A DNA stretch of 64,000 nt from positions 1,984,001 through 2,048,000 of the forward strand of contig JACGCM010001793.1 in the NCBI GenBank assembly GCA_014058105.1. Direction: 5' to 3'. The stretch is from Kingdonia uniflora. Its lineage: Eukaryota > Streptophyta > Magnoliopsida > Ranunculales > Circaeasteraceae. This document shows, in pieces, positions 1 to 11,030 of the stretch (the stretch's first letter is position 1; every line of letters starts with the position of its first letter). The position numbers and the translations under genes are program-made. The notes beneath the pieces are model-generated. The model was not told the origin of the DNA. It searched no databases and saw nothing but the letters and a program-made list of their open reading frames with translations.

Positions 1-222
1 GGATTGGAGTGAATGACTGTTATAATTTTTGAATGTTTGAAATGCAATTGCCCGAATTTACTTGAAGAAAAAATCTATTCACGAAAATAGGCTATGACTG
101 GGATTCTTTGTTGAAACTGAATTTTTGAATTTGTGTTGCTAACTGAAATTGATGTTAAAGTCAAGGTGTATAAGTAAGGCAAACAAATGTACATGAAATT
201 TTAAAGTATAAAATTCAGAATC

Positions 223-676
223 ATGATTTTGGGGTATTGTGAAAAAAATGGGACCAAGAGGCTGAGAGATACACTAAATTATAATATTTGGTGCAATGAT
301 GGGAATGTGTTTTCACCGAAGTGGTACGATACGTCTGACAGGTTCAGACGTACAGACGGCTCAGTTCAGGAATCGAGGACTGCTTACTGGAAAACTCCAA
401 ACCGCCAGCGGTTTGGGGAAAGGTGCATAAGTACCCCCTCTCCTCCCTCTCGGTATACAGAAAACCAGAAAAAGAAGAGAAGGGTTAGAGAGAGAGAGAT
501 CTCAACTGACAACTCTATTACTGCCGAAGGAGGAAAAGATAAGAGGAAAATAGTGACTAGGAGTCTCAATTACAAACTACGAGAAGAGGCTGAGATCGAG
601 GAGGTTTTGAAGAGGTTACAAAAATTGAGCAAACTGGTGCGGACCAATGCTGCAGACTCTCGCTCGGGTACTGAAG
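223..676 (+). pseudogene. leader exon of R1 antisense large gene (asORF-L)
   Basis: This open stretch is rich in Lys, Arg and Glu and ends in a strong splice donor (GAAG|GTAAGT, donor at 677). It sits at the place where R2 and R3 have their leader exon, upstream of the main antisense ORF. Its reading frame does not join in phase with the ATG of the next exon at 944, so it may be an untranslated or upstream-ORF exon. The protein is not clearly similar to the leader exons of R2 and R3. The 222 bases before it are AT-rich and may hold the promoter; I see no certain TATA box there. Confidence 0.45.
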
Positions 677-943
677 GTAAGTCTGTCTTCGAGTTTACAA
701 GAGTTTTTGTATAAAAATCTTTATTATATCGGGATAAGAATGTAATCCCTACCAAACACAAAATTGAAATAAAAATAGTAATAGGAATAATGACTGTGGG
801 GCGATAAAAATCGTTTTGTGACAGTTTGGGATCGTATAAGTGATCTAGTAGTGCGAGATAAAAATTGATATATATACCTCAATCTATCTATAGGTTTTGT
901 TGGACCAACGATTTGTAAAGTAAACCCTTTACAGTAGATAAGT

Positions 944-3345
944 ATGGATTCGATTTCTGGCTATGCCAAGGCTGATGAAGCAGACCTCGTAAGGCATTTA
1001 ACTCCCGTTATTGGAGTAGGTGATGAAGAGGATAATGTAGTCGAATTGATAGAATGTCCTTATTTGAAGGGTTCTCGTGTTGAGTACCCAACAGGTTCTA
1101 GTCGGTTTAGGGAGTTTTGTAAGGCTAGAAGTAGTATAGATGGGATTTGGGGGCACGCCTTTGCATATAGGGGTAATTTCTTTAGGACTTGCATTGTCAG
1201 TCAAGGAGGGGATTAATTGTATTTGTTGCCTAATTTGGCCAAAGAAAAAAAGTGTAGGCGTTTGGGGGACGAAGTATTCTTGGAGTACGTCCAAGGCATT
1301 GTGAAGGATAGTTGAACTGATGGGTTTTGTTGCTATTTATCCCAGTTTGATTATGGGTTGACTCTGCCTTTGAGCAATTTGGCTAAGAGTGTTATGAATT
1401 TGATTGGGGCTTGTCCGGCGTAATTGAATTGCAATTTTTGGGAAGTTATTCTTGTATGCGAAACCCTGAATGGGGGATGGGCTGCATCTGGTAGTGAGAA
1501 GAGAAATACTGCCAAGGATTTTCTGGAGCATTATGCTATGAAATATGTCACAGAAACTGATGGTGGATATCTCTCTTCTAGTTCTTCAAGACCATACTTC
1601 AACGACCTGTCTTCAGCAGGGCGAGTGTGGAACGACAAGCTTTTATGGGTCTCTGGTGAATGTCTTCAGCGGTCTGATGAGGAACCCCGGAAACTTAATA
1701 ATAGAGCTATAACAAAGGGTAAGTATACCATTGAAAATTGAACTATCATTTGTATGTTGAACTATACTTCTATAGTTGATCTGCATCTTACGTTGCCGAT
1801 ATTTATGCAGGAATTAATTGCAAAGTATCGAGGAAGGAATCTTTTATAGACGTTGCTGCCAGGAAAGGCACTGAGCTCGAAATTGTTCTCAAAGAGTTAG
1901 AGATAAGTAGGTTCAAAAGGGTAGCTAGTAAGGACGACAAGGTTAGGAGATCGCAAGCGAAGAGGAGGCTGGCTGGGAAAACTCCAGGCTTAATGGAAGA
2001 GAAATTGTCAACTCCTGAACTTAATACACCCTTGAAGCTTGCGCGGCTCAATGAAATTCCGGATGGGTCAGTGGACATGGCCACTGTCTCTAGTACTGTT
2101 GTACGGAACCTATCGAAGAGGAAGGCTGTAAAAAGAGGGGCTGCTCCTCGTTCTATTTCGTCAGTCAGTGTGGGCGATAGCAGTAAGAGGAGGAAGGTAA
2201 CTTCTCCCACAAAGTCGCAGGAGGTGCTAGAGGAAAGCGATAAGATTGCTGAGGGGGCGGACTTGAGGCCGCGCTTTGAGGTCGAAGCTAGTCTCTTGGA
2301 GGAACAATGTCGAGCTAAAGCTCTAGAGAAGATGGTTGTTGTTATGGATGATGAATTTAAGAAGGTTAGTTAATAGTTGGTTTTGTCGAGCTGTTTTGTT
2401 GCTCGAGCTGACTTTTTTTTTTTGCAGTTTGCTCGCGCTCTGAGGGACGTTTAGCTTGGTTTCCAAGATAGGTCGATAGAGCTGGAAAAAAGGATCTCCC
2501 AGCTCGAGGGGGAGAAAAATCAGTTAGAAGAGAACCTGATTCGGGAGAGGGGAGCTTTCCAGTTGGAGCGGGAGAAAGAAAGGGAAGCTGCTGCCCTAAA
2601 GCTGAAGGAAGTTAGGGCTGAAAATGAAGCTGAAGCAGAGCGATTGGTTATCACGTCGGCTATTTCTCGAAACGACCTTGTTGGGAAGCTCTACCAGTTG
2701 AGGTATACAAAGGCGGAGATAATGGCATTTAGCAAAGGGAATTATGAGGAGATAGAAAGTATGGATGAATAGGAGGTTGAGGAAAGGGAGGATGGTCTGA
2801 AGGTTGCTGAAAAGACCGCTGCCGATAATCAGGAAACTATTAATCAGGTAGGATGATCGTGTAATGTAACATTGGTTGTGAAACATGAACTCGAGCTTTG
2901 TAACTTTATTGCTATTTGATGCCAACAACATTTTACTTATGAAATTCCGTATTGTAGGAGATAGAAAGCTCGTGCCTCAGAGTTGTGGACTTAGAGGGCC
3001 TGCTTGAAGTGGAGAAAAAATCCTCTACTGAATTACAGGTTAGATAATTCAGATAAATTAATAACTAGATGAACAAGAATAATAGGAGAAAGGATATGTA
3101 CCTTGCATGTCTATTTTAGTTCAGGACGATTGTGTATGCATTCTCTGTCATGCGCCCAAAACTTGTTATTGTCGGTAGGCCAAGGAGGAGTTGGTTGTCT
3201 CGAGCTTGCAGGTATCTGTACTGCAAGTTTATCAGTATGTTTCTGTCGATCTGTTTCTCCATTAGGTATTGATGTTGTAAGTCCCTGCTAACTGTTATGC
3301 AGAAGGAGCACGTGAAGACGTCTCTGTTCATATGTAGAAAATGTA
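944..3345 (+). pseudogene. R1 antisense large gene asORF-L (family 1), decayed
   Basis: This gene is antisense to its element. Exon 2 (944-1718) starts MDS, as R3 does, and encodes a globular domain with the shared features YP...FREFC, YGL.LPL.NLAK, IGACP.QLN and RPYF.DL. Stops lie within it, at about 1214, 1313 and 1421. The donor at 1719 (GTAAGT) and the acceptor at 1810 (ATGCAG) join in phase 1. Exon 3 (1811-2365) carries a KRRK nuclear-signal-like stretch and ends at AAG|GTTAGT. Exon 4 (about 2438-2848) is a Glu/Lys/Leu coiled coil, and short further exons reach about 3340. The domain resembles, from memory, the Pfam 'putative gypsy type transposon' family (PF04195). Its function is unknown. 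It is broken by stops. Confidence 0.65.
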
Positions 3346-5741
3346 TTAAAACTTCTTTCTCCTGCTGGACATGCTTGGTACCAATATATGTTCCCCTGCT
3401 ATCCCCATTGATCTCAATATATTCTGTAAGTTTGACTGTGAATGGTTGATCCTCTGCGTGATCAGCTTTCTGTAATTGCTAAGCAGCAAATCTCTTAGAT
3501 GTGTCAAGAATGGCAGATACGGTATTTTTGCAAGCTCGTGAGAGCTTTCAACTTCCATCAAACTCATATATGTCATCCTTGTACTTGAAAGGAAGGGCTT
3601 GATGGTATGTGGATGGGATCGCTTCCATGTTGTGTTGCCAGCAATGGTCCGTTATCCCCAGGTATCAAGATTTTACATTGATTATATAGAAAACAATGTC
3701 GATAGTGGTGGATCCAGTAGTGATTGGTAGGATAATCTTTCCTACTCGTTCTTCTTTAGATCTGTTAAAACCACGAATATCAATGTCGCTTGGTACAACT
3801 TTGTCTGCTAATCCCATTTGCTCGATTGTACTCTGAAAAAATATTTCAATACCACTGCATGTATCGATCATCATGGAATGCATGACAAAATTCTTCATCT
3901 TAAGCATAATAACCAGTACGTCATGATGTGGGACCTTGACATGACCGATGTCGTAATCTTCAAATAAAACTCCAATTCGTCGATTGCTAGATTCGGGGAG
4001 TATATCTTCTTTATCCAGAACTGTGAGGTCACAGTACTCCGTTAACCTCCTCCTCTTGAATCTGGTTGAATTATTAATCTGGTGGATCTTAATAATGTGA
4101 CTGTGGTAGATGAGGTACAAGTGTTTTTCCTCGGATTGATCTTCGACTTGAACTACTTCAACTTGCTTCTTATAGCTTCCATTCTTATATCCTTCCAGAT
4201 CGATAATGTACTCGTTCATTCTCCCGTCTTTAAAAATGTACTCTAGCAATCTCTGTAAAGTATAACAATTGCTAGTTTCACGATGTGTTGCATTGTGGTG
4301 CATACAATGCGGCTTGCCTTTGATTGGGTCCAGAGACTGAGATATAGGGCATAACTTGTCTTTCTCCAGTATGGGATAGATCGCTGAGATCCTGACATTC
4401 ATCTTTAAAAGGACCGGTTTGGGTAATAAATTATCTTTTTGTGATTTGGCTATGTTTGTTTTAGCCCGCTTTTTATTACCTTGGCCATCCTTTTGTTCGC
4501 TGTCTCTATCTGTGTTTTGACCTTTTGTGGCTAGGACATTTTTAATGGATTTATGTGTTTGACATACCCATTTACCTTGGTAATCATATCTTCCAAAGTC
4601 GAGGGTTTATTTAGGAACAGATGCTCCTTCACTTTACAATCGATCTGTAGTGTATTAGTAAACTCTGAAATGGCTGTCTTCTAATCAAGATTATCAACCT
4701 TCCAAACAAGTTCCAGGAATTTCTTTGCAAAAACTTCAATTTTCTCCCCCTGAGACTGTTTGAGACTAATAAGAGTATATAAATTCTCTTCTTTGTCTTT
4801 GTTATGAGCGTACATCTTGACAAAGATCTTATGCAGGTGGTTGAACGTGAGGATTGAATCTTCAAGTAGAGAATGGAAGCATCAGAGTAATTCTCCCTGT
4901 AGGCTTATAGTGAACAGTCGACACAGAATGTGGTTCAAATTTGAATACAGCCCCAATGAATCTCAAAATTACTGGATGTATTCTTTAGGATCGGTGCCTT
5001 TGTATTTACGTATCTTCAAAGTATGGAAATCTGTCGGTAATTCCATATCAAGCAACTTTTTGGCGATCGAACTACCTTGCAATTTGGTCAAATCGTCCTT
5101 AATGTCGAGAGCTTGAGCTTTTATTAATTCTTTAATTCGTTGACCCCTGTGTTCCTGTGTGACGTACTGACGTGGTACTGGAATGGCTTGGCGTGCAGGC
5201 TGGAAGTTATGAATACTACTTCCATCACTCAATCGTTCACGAACTGGCACCCTGGATGGAGGTCATGGCTCCTCTTCTTGACACTTGAAGGGCCTGCATC
5301 CTCTGCTAATCTCTGATTGATCTTCCCGTCCTAGATGAATTATAGCTTCTGGTACGTATGGATCATTACATTAATGCCTGGAAGCTCCTTTGCTAGTGGT
5401 TCCTCGAGGTCCCAACCTATCTCATGCTAAAACTTTGGAGTACACTGGTATCTGATCATGTTCCCTTGTAGGTTGAACCTATTGATTATCTTGCAGGGCT
5501 TGCAAGGCAGTCTGTATCATTGTCATCTATTCTTCATGTCCTTTGAATTCTATTTGTCGAGCTCTACGTTCATCTTCAAGTTCCTATTTGTGAAGCTCTC
5601 AGTCGTGTAGCAACTGACGTTTTAGCTCATTCTGCACTTCTTTGTTTTGGCGTTGAGGTTTGCCCTTAATTTCGTGAGCTGATTAGGCTTAATGGAGATA
5701 TCATGCTGAATTTTTGTGGTCGATCGTTTAGAAGTCACCAT
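3345..5741 (-). pseudogene. gag-pro: R1 gag-protease polyprotein, decayed
   Basis: The start ATG at 5741 gives MVTSKR, matching MVTSRR in R2. The gag core carries KYKGTDPKEYIQ near 4980 and an NKDKEENLYTLISL segment near 4780. It is followed by a CMHH...C knuckle-like motif near 4300 whose second His is replaced by Arg (C-x2-H, then R, then C). The aspartic protease lies at about 3665-4100, with IDTCSG in place of the usual DTGSG, so the active-site loop is altered. Several stops and at least one frame change interrupt the reading frame. Gag would form the capsid and protease would cut the polyprotein; this copy can do neither intact. RT is absent beyond about 3345. Confidence 0.75.
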
Positions 5742-5804
5742 GATTGAAAATTGATCATTGAGTAACTGCCTGCCTTAGGATTTCATGGAAATGTCTTCTC
5801 TTCC

Positions 5805-5824
5805 CACAGAGCAGACGACGCCAA
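5805..5824 (-). other. R1 primer binding site
   Basis: On the minus strand this reads TTTGGCGTCGTCTG..., five bases inside the LTR end. It matches in position and sequence the TGGCACCGTCTGTGGG-type sites of the other Tat copies here. It carries a small insertion relative to them. Confidence 0.65.
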
Positions 5825-5830
5825 ATCTAA

Positions 5831-6349
5831 GGGCCTAATTTTGTAATAGCTCGAATAAGCTCTTACACTGAATTTACATGTGACACAATTAGTATAACTA
5901 ATAATATAAGATGACACAGGTGGTTAGCGTGGAAACCTTTGAATAGTTCAAACCACAACCTCGGCTTAAGGATTTAGTAACTATAACTTTATTGCTTGAG
6001 ACTAATATTTTGATTTATAAGTTACGATCTCTTGAGCTAGAAAAACTTTTGTTGATCATCTTTTTCTTCAATGTGTTATCTTTCTTTTATAGACCTTACT
6101 CTCAGTTCGTTTACATGTATCCACACGTTCTTCTGAATTGAGGGAAAAGTGGAGGTTATCTTTGTAACATCTTGTTCGTGGGAGACAGGTGTCTTTAACT
6201 TGTTCTATTTCACTTGGAGTGCTCGAGCCACGTTCCTCTGCAGTTCGTAGTCTAGGGTCATTGTTGATAGCATCTGTCATGTGCATGCTGCGTGAGTCTG
6301 GCATGGTACTAGCTTGATGGTATCCCTGCACGAGGGATAAGTCCCTACA
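5831..6349 (-). repeat. R1 5' LTR (family 1), 519 bp
   Basis: On the minus strand the LTR runs from TGTAGGGACTT (6349) to TAGGCCC (5831). It shares with the other family 1 LTRs the ACACCTGTCTCCC-like block near 6190 and the CAATAAAG polyadenylation-like block near 5985. It ends directly at the primer site spacer. Confidence 0.75.
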
Positions 6350-6387
6350 GTAACATTACAGAAAACAATAAAGATTTAGTGAGAAAC

Positions 6388-6525
6388 CTGGTTTTGATTC
6401 AGCTTCAACGAATATTGACTTCTAATTTCTGAAACTAATTCAACTGCATCTGGGTTCACCAATTCAGGAGGAATATCAGCAACATTGGCCGTGGCAATAA
6501 CATTAGGACTCTTTCTTTGAATGGC
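6388..6525 (-). CDS. candidate internal exon of an unidentified host gene
   Basis: On the minus strand, 138 nt (46 codons) read open in phase 0 between a good acceptor (CTAATTTCAG|GCC at 6526) and a donor (AACCAG|GTTTCT at 6387). The translation has ordinary soluble-protein composition, with segments such as SPNVIATANV, IPPELVNPDA and ELVSEIRSQY. It has no similarity to any retroelement product in this window. I do not recognise the protein. The 5' LTR of R1 begins 39 bases beyond the donor, so R1 would lie in the next intron, in the same orientation as the gene. It may be the only host coding sequence in the window; RNA evidence is not available here. Confidence 0.45.
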
Positions 6526-7270
6526 CTGAAATTAGAAGATACATTCAAATTAGATGAAGACAAAAAATGCATGTGCACAAGCGCACCCCGAAATGTGTGC
6601 ACTTGGACAAAAATTCTAGGTGACTCTTCTTTGATATTTTTGTAGAAAAAAGGAAGGAGTGTGAAGCTACAATTCCAATGGATATAACAATTTGTTAAAG
6701 ATCTGATATGTTCAAGTTTTCTTATGCATAAAGGTGTTAACTACTCTACTAATTTTTTTATTATTTATTTTGAGAATGTACTACTCCACTTATTTTATCT
6801 TATGGCAGTTAAGTATATAAATTTACTACTCCCATAGACATGGAATTTCGCAATTAATTCTTTTGAAACTTCAAGTCGACCTCTTGGCCTTAATTTTTCT
6901 TTCCCTATGAGAGTTGTCAAGCTTTGCCATCTTTCTTATTATGTTAGTTTATAACTTTTTTTTCATTTATATTAATGAAATTCTACCTTATAAGAGCGAA
7001 CATTATCATTTTTTTAATTGGTGAATAACTTCCATGGTGAGTGAAGTTACAGATCAATAAAGTAACTGCACTAGTATAAAAAAATAACAACGAAAGGCTT
7101 TGATAAGAAGCATCTTAAATTTCAACGTGAAAGAAAGTTGTATTCTCATAGCGGTTGATTAAGGACTTTCAAGACCGTCTTTAATGTAAGGTCTCTCTCA
7201 ATATGAAAAAATTGATTGCTCTTAAAGGACCTAATATTGATTCGGCTAAACCTTAGTATTCATCCTTACT

Positions 7271-7275
7271 GTACT
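7271..7275 (+). repeat. N1 left target-site duplication (GTACT)
   Basis: The five bases immediately before the left LTR of N1 are identical to the five immediately after its right LTR (34450-34454). This is the expected footprint of LTR-retrotransposon integration. Confidence 0.85.
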
Positions 7276-7603
7276 TGATGTGACACATCCCTCATAGGGT
7301 CGTCTACTCGTGTGAGACCGTATGATACTTATGTTAATTTTATGCTTTAGCTTAAACTTTGCTGGAGAGGTCCAATGTGAGTTATTTGCAGTTCCAATTA
7401 TTATATAAGTTTCTAGAATATTCCAAGCTAGGGCTTCCACCTCGCTTATGTTCTAAAAATAGGAGGCTAGGTTCTCTATTTGTGGAGTTGATTTTGATTA
7501 ATGAAAGCTGATTTGTTCAGTTGAAACCCTAGTTTTCTCTAACTCTCAAATACAACGTGATCTTCAATCGAATCTCAATTCCGCATTCGTAGTAATAACG
7601 TCA
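7276..7603 (+). repeat. N1 left LTR, 328 bp
   Basis: It starts TGATGTG and ends CGTCA. It aligns along its length with 34134-34449, including the shared GGAGGCTAGGTTCTCTATTT and CAAATACAACGTGATCTTC blocks. Confidence 0.85.
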
Positions 7604-7605
7604 AT

Positions 7606-7617
7606 TGGTATTAGAGC
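7606..7617 (+). other. N1 primer binding site
   Basis: TGGTATTAGAGC differs in one base from the TGGTATCAGAGC site complementary to the 3' end of plant initiator-Met tRNA. It lies two bases after the LTR. Confidence 0.8.
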
Positions 7618-7647
7618 TGCATGAGATTTAAGTGTGGTTAGTTTTAA

Positions 7648-7911
7648 GTGCAAAGATGCGTCATGGAAGAATTGCGACGAAGAAACCTACACGATGTACC
7701 AACCCTAACGGATAGAGTCGACAAACTTATCAATCTTGTCGAGGCTTTGGGTATGGGAACCTTTTACCCACCCATCACCCAATCAGCGGCGATTTTACCG
7801 CCTATTTACGATGACTATCCTGAAGATTGGAGTACCACCGCAAAGACTGGTGAAACGAAAACCCCATTTGTATGTATTTCCGTCGATAGCGATGTGAGAT
7901 TGGAAACCTGA
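7648..7911 (+). CDS. small ORF in N1 leader, possible gag remnant
   Basis: An 87-codon ORF starts 30 bases after the primer site, where gag would begin. It reads MEELRRRNLHDV, then a short amphipathic stretch (TDRVDKLINLVEALG), then Pro-rich sequence. I see no zinc knuckle or gag core. It could be the amino end of a lost gag or a chance ORF. The sequence continues without features to the R2 insertion at 8025. Confidence 0.3.
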   Translation: MQRCVMEELRRRNLHDVPTLTDRVDKLINLVEALGMGTFYPPITQSAAILPPIYDDYPEDWSTTAKTGETKTPFVCISVDSDVRLET

Positions 7912-8024
7912 AGTTTGATATGGCAAACACGGAGACGCCAACCATCTGGAAGGTTTGGTCAATGACCTACCACCACCGACAGCAAGACCGGCAATGCAAA
8001 TTGCGGCATCTTGACTAACAGTAT

Positions 8025-8640
8025 TGTAGGGGTCTACCCCTTGACCTTACTCATATCGAGCTATCTCCAGTTCAATCTACCTCCATATCAGACTCACGCA
8101 CTCTCCACATGAGTTCGACAGTTAAATATTGCCACCTATTCTTCAAACTGATAAAGAACTTGGGTCGAGCTCAAATAGAAAAGCCTGAACAAATCAAAGA
8201 CACCTGTCACTCATGAACTCAGCAGTTACTCAGTCAACCACCACTAACCATATTGTTTGGAGAATGTGCTACAACATAATGAAGAACTGTGAAGAAGGCC
8301 TATTAAAAGAAGATATTCTAGAAGAGAAAAGGACCCAGAAAAATACACGAGAAATCATCTTGGAAACTATATTTTCAGATTCTCAAATGACTTAAAACTT
8401 CTTATTTACAAGATCAAGAATTTATAAGTCAAGGGATTACTTGTAAAAATATATCCGCCTCAAGCAATAAAAGTTACTATTACAAAATCCCTCCACTCGA
8501 GGTCATGGTTTTTTTACCTATTCAGAGGTTTTACACGCTAAATCACCTTTGTCATTTCTTGCTTTCTACCACATTTTTTCATAGGTACATTGGTGTAAGA
8601 GCTAATTCCAGGCCATTTTTGAGCTTACAGAATTAGGCCA
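8025..8640 (+). repeat. R2 5' LTR (family 1), 616 bp
   Basis: It starts TGTAGGGGTC and ends AGGCCA, followed by the spacer TTACAT and the primer site. The TATA region is degraded (GGCCTATTAAAAG near 8297). The polyadenylation-like CAAGCAATAAAAG lies near 8462. Confidence 0.8.
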
Positions 8641-8647
8641 TTACATT

Positions 8648-8665
8648 TGGTACCGTCTGTAGGAA
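8648..8665 (+). other. R2 primer binding site
   Basis: TGGTACCGTCTGTAGGA lies just after the LTR and matches the primer site position and core of the other Tat copies. I cannot assign the tRNA with certainty. Confidence 0.7.
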
Positions 8666-8722
8666 AACTTGTATTTCTACGATATCCTAAGGCATACTTC
8701 TCCTATACTACAAATTTTAATT

Positions 8723-11020
8723 ATGGTCACTTCCAGACGACTAGCAACCGGAATCCAGCTCGACCTTTCAGTTGGGCCAGAACAACTTACCGGGCTACGG
8801 GTGAATATCAACACTGAGACAGTACGCAACGAGCTCGAATGTCAATTAATTCACGACCGAGAATTTTGTGAGAAGGAGCTCTACGTCGAGCGACAAGCTC
8901 ATTTGACAGCGTCCAAGCGATACAAAGACCAAATAATAATAATACAGACTGCTCATCAGGCTCTGCAAAATGCTCAACAGGCTCTTCCAAAAAGAAATTG
9001 TGATCAATTGCTAGAAGTCTCCTGAGTTTCTGCACGGGAAAGGTTGGGACCTCGAGGAGCCACCAGCAAAACAATTTCTAAAAAAATTCAGCACGAACCC
9101 CAACCTTCCAATCATTTGGGAGGTAAAGCTCAGTCTGAGATCACCCGAGGTCACCGACTTTCCATACATCTAGAGGAAGAACATCGACCTCAGCCTCGAG
9201 TTCCAGCGTGAGATCGTTTGTGTGAAGGTACCGGTACTCTCAATTCGCAGCCTTCTCGTCAAGTCACTCAACCGACACGTTACTATGTCACACAAGAACA
9301 TATTGACCAGCATATTATGGAGTTGATCGAAGCACAAGTTTTGGGCACTACCGATGACCTTACTAAGTAACAAGGAAGTCCAATTACCAAAGAATTGTTC
9401 GATATGGAAATACCGAAAGGTTTCTATACTCCAAAAATTTGTAAATACAAGGGTACCGATCCAAAAGAGCATATTCAACAATACCGTGATTCGTTGGGAT
9501 TGTACTCCAATCTCAACCACATTTTTTGCCGTCTGTTTACCACAAGTCTACAAGAGGAACCACTCCGATGGCTTCACTTTCTACCTGAAGACTCAATTTA
9601 CACAATTGACCAACTGTATAAACAATTCATCAAGGCGTATGCTTACAATAAAGACAAAGAAGAGAATTTATATTCTCTGATCAGTCTCAACAAGTCATAC
9701 AGGGAGAAGCTTGAAGCTTTTACGAAGAAGTTTTTGGAGCTCGCGTGTAAAATAGACAATCTCGATCAGAAAACAGCTATTTCTGCTTTCACAAACACAC
9801 TCCATCTCGACTGCAAAGCTAAATAGGACCTCTTTCTCAACAAACCGACGACTTTGGAAGATATGATCACCAAGGTCAATAGTTTTGTCGACCTGGAAAG
9901 GATGATGTCTAAAAGGCATAAATCTACTAAATCCGTTCTAACCATGAAAGGTCCATCTAAAGATCGAACCACTAAACCAAAAGAGGATCAGGGTGACAAA
10001 AAGCGTGCTAAGGGGAACACAGGTAACCCTCAGAAAGGCGGTTCCCAAATCAAACTAGTCCTCCCAAAGATGAATGTTCAAATCTCCACAATTTATCCAA
10101 TCCTTTTGATAGATAAGCTCTATCATCTCTCTCAACCATTGGAACCAATCGAGAACTGGCCATATTGCATGCATCATAAGGCAAACCATCATTCTACCAA
10201 CAATTGCTATGCTTTATAGAGGTTTCTCGAATAAATTTTCAAAGAGGGATGGATGTTCGAATATATTGTCGATCTGGAATAAAACAAGGATGGCAGCTAT
10301 AAGAAGCAGCTTGAAGTTATCCTGGTCGAAGATCAAGCTGGGGAGAAGCATCTCTACCATATGCACCATAACAACATGATCAACATCAATCAGATCACCA
10401 ATTCATTCAGATTCAAGCGTAGGAGACTACCAGAATACTGCGATCTCACACCTCAAGACAAAGATGCAAAACTTTTGCCTGAGTCGAGCAATCACCGGCT
10501 CGGGATCTCATTCAAAGATTGTGATACTAGCCATGTCAAGTTTCCACACCATGATGCATTAGTCATAATGCTCAATATGACGAAGTTTGTCATGCACACA
10601 ATGATGATCAATATTGGCAGCGGTATTGAGATTCTTTTTCAGAGTACTATCGACAAAATAGGATTGGCAAATCTAGTTATTTAAAACGACACTGATATCA
10701 ATAGATTCAATAGTTCTAAAGAAGAGTGAGTTGAGAAGATCATCTTACCTATTACTACAGAACCAGCCACAATCGACGTCATCTTCTATGTGATCAACGC
10801 CAAATCTTGTTATCTCGGGATTATGTGTCATTGCTGGATTCATAACATGGAAGCAATCGCTTCCACCTATCATTAAACACTTCAATTCAAACACAATGAT
10901 GGTATCTATGAGATCAGGGGTAGTAAAAAACTTTCTCAAGCTTGTAAAAATACCGTATCTGCTATTTTAAATACCACAGATAGATATGTTGCATAACAGT
11001 TACATAAAGCTGATCACTCC
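8723..11020 (+). pseudogene. gag-pro: R2 gag-protease polyprotein with in-frame stops
   Basis: One reading frame runs from ATG 8723 (MVTSRR) to about 10980, broken by stop codons only (for example at 9023, 9368, 9824 and 10217), with no frameshift. An amino-terminal coiled region is followed by the gag core (KYKGTDPKEHIQ near 9440, LRWLHFLPEDS, NKDKEENLYSLISL) and a basic linker. The zinc knuckle CMHHKANHHSTNNC at about 10170 fits C-x2-H-x4-H-x4-C. Protease follows, with INIGSG near 10610 in place of DTGSG, so the catalytic Asp is lost. The last part is the protease tail (YLGIMCHCWIHN), and RT does not follow. The carboxy half is duplicated immediately downstream. Confidence 0.8.
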
Positions 11021-11030
11021 TGTAAAGGAT

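Larger units (their letters stand above)
1..6349 (-). mobile_element. R1: truncated family 1 Tat-type LTR retrotransposon
   Basis: This is a minus-strand Ty3/gypsy element. It has its 5' LTR at 5831-6349, a primer site just inside it, gag-protease down to about 3345, and then directly the antisense large gene (plus strand, about 223-3345). RT, RNase H and integrase, which in the sister copies lie between protease and the antisense gene, are missing, so an internal deletion near 3345 is inferred. The 3' LTR and the two small antisense ORFs should lie left of position 1. It is an old, inactive copy, and its assignment to family 1 rests on LTR and protein similarity to R2, R3 and R6. Confidence 0.8.
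6350..7275. other. host flank between R1 and N1
   Basis: This AT-rich, non-LTR sequence holds one candidate exon (6388-6525) and otherwise looks intronic. Before N1 inserted it was continuous with 34455 onward. No other coding signal is visible. Confidence 0.5.

Noticed and set aside
8020..8024. Target duplication for R2
   Set aside because: AGTAT on the left and TAATT on the right of the outer LTRs do not match even with shifts of one or two bases.
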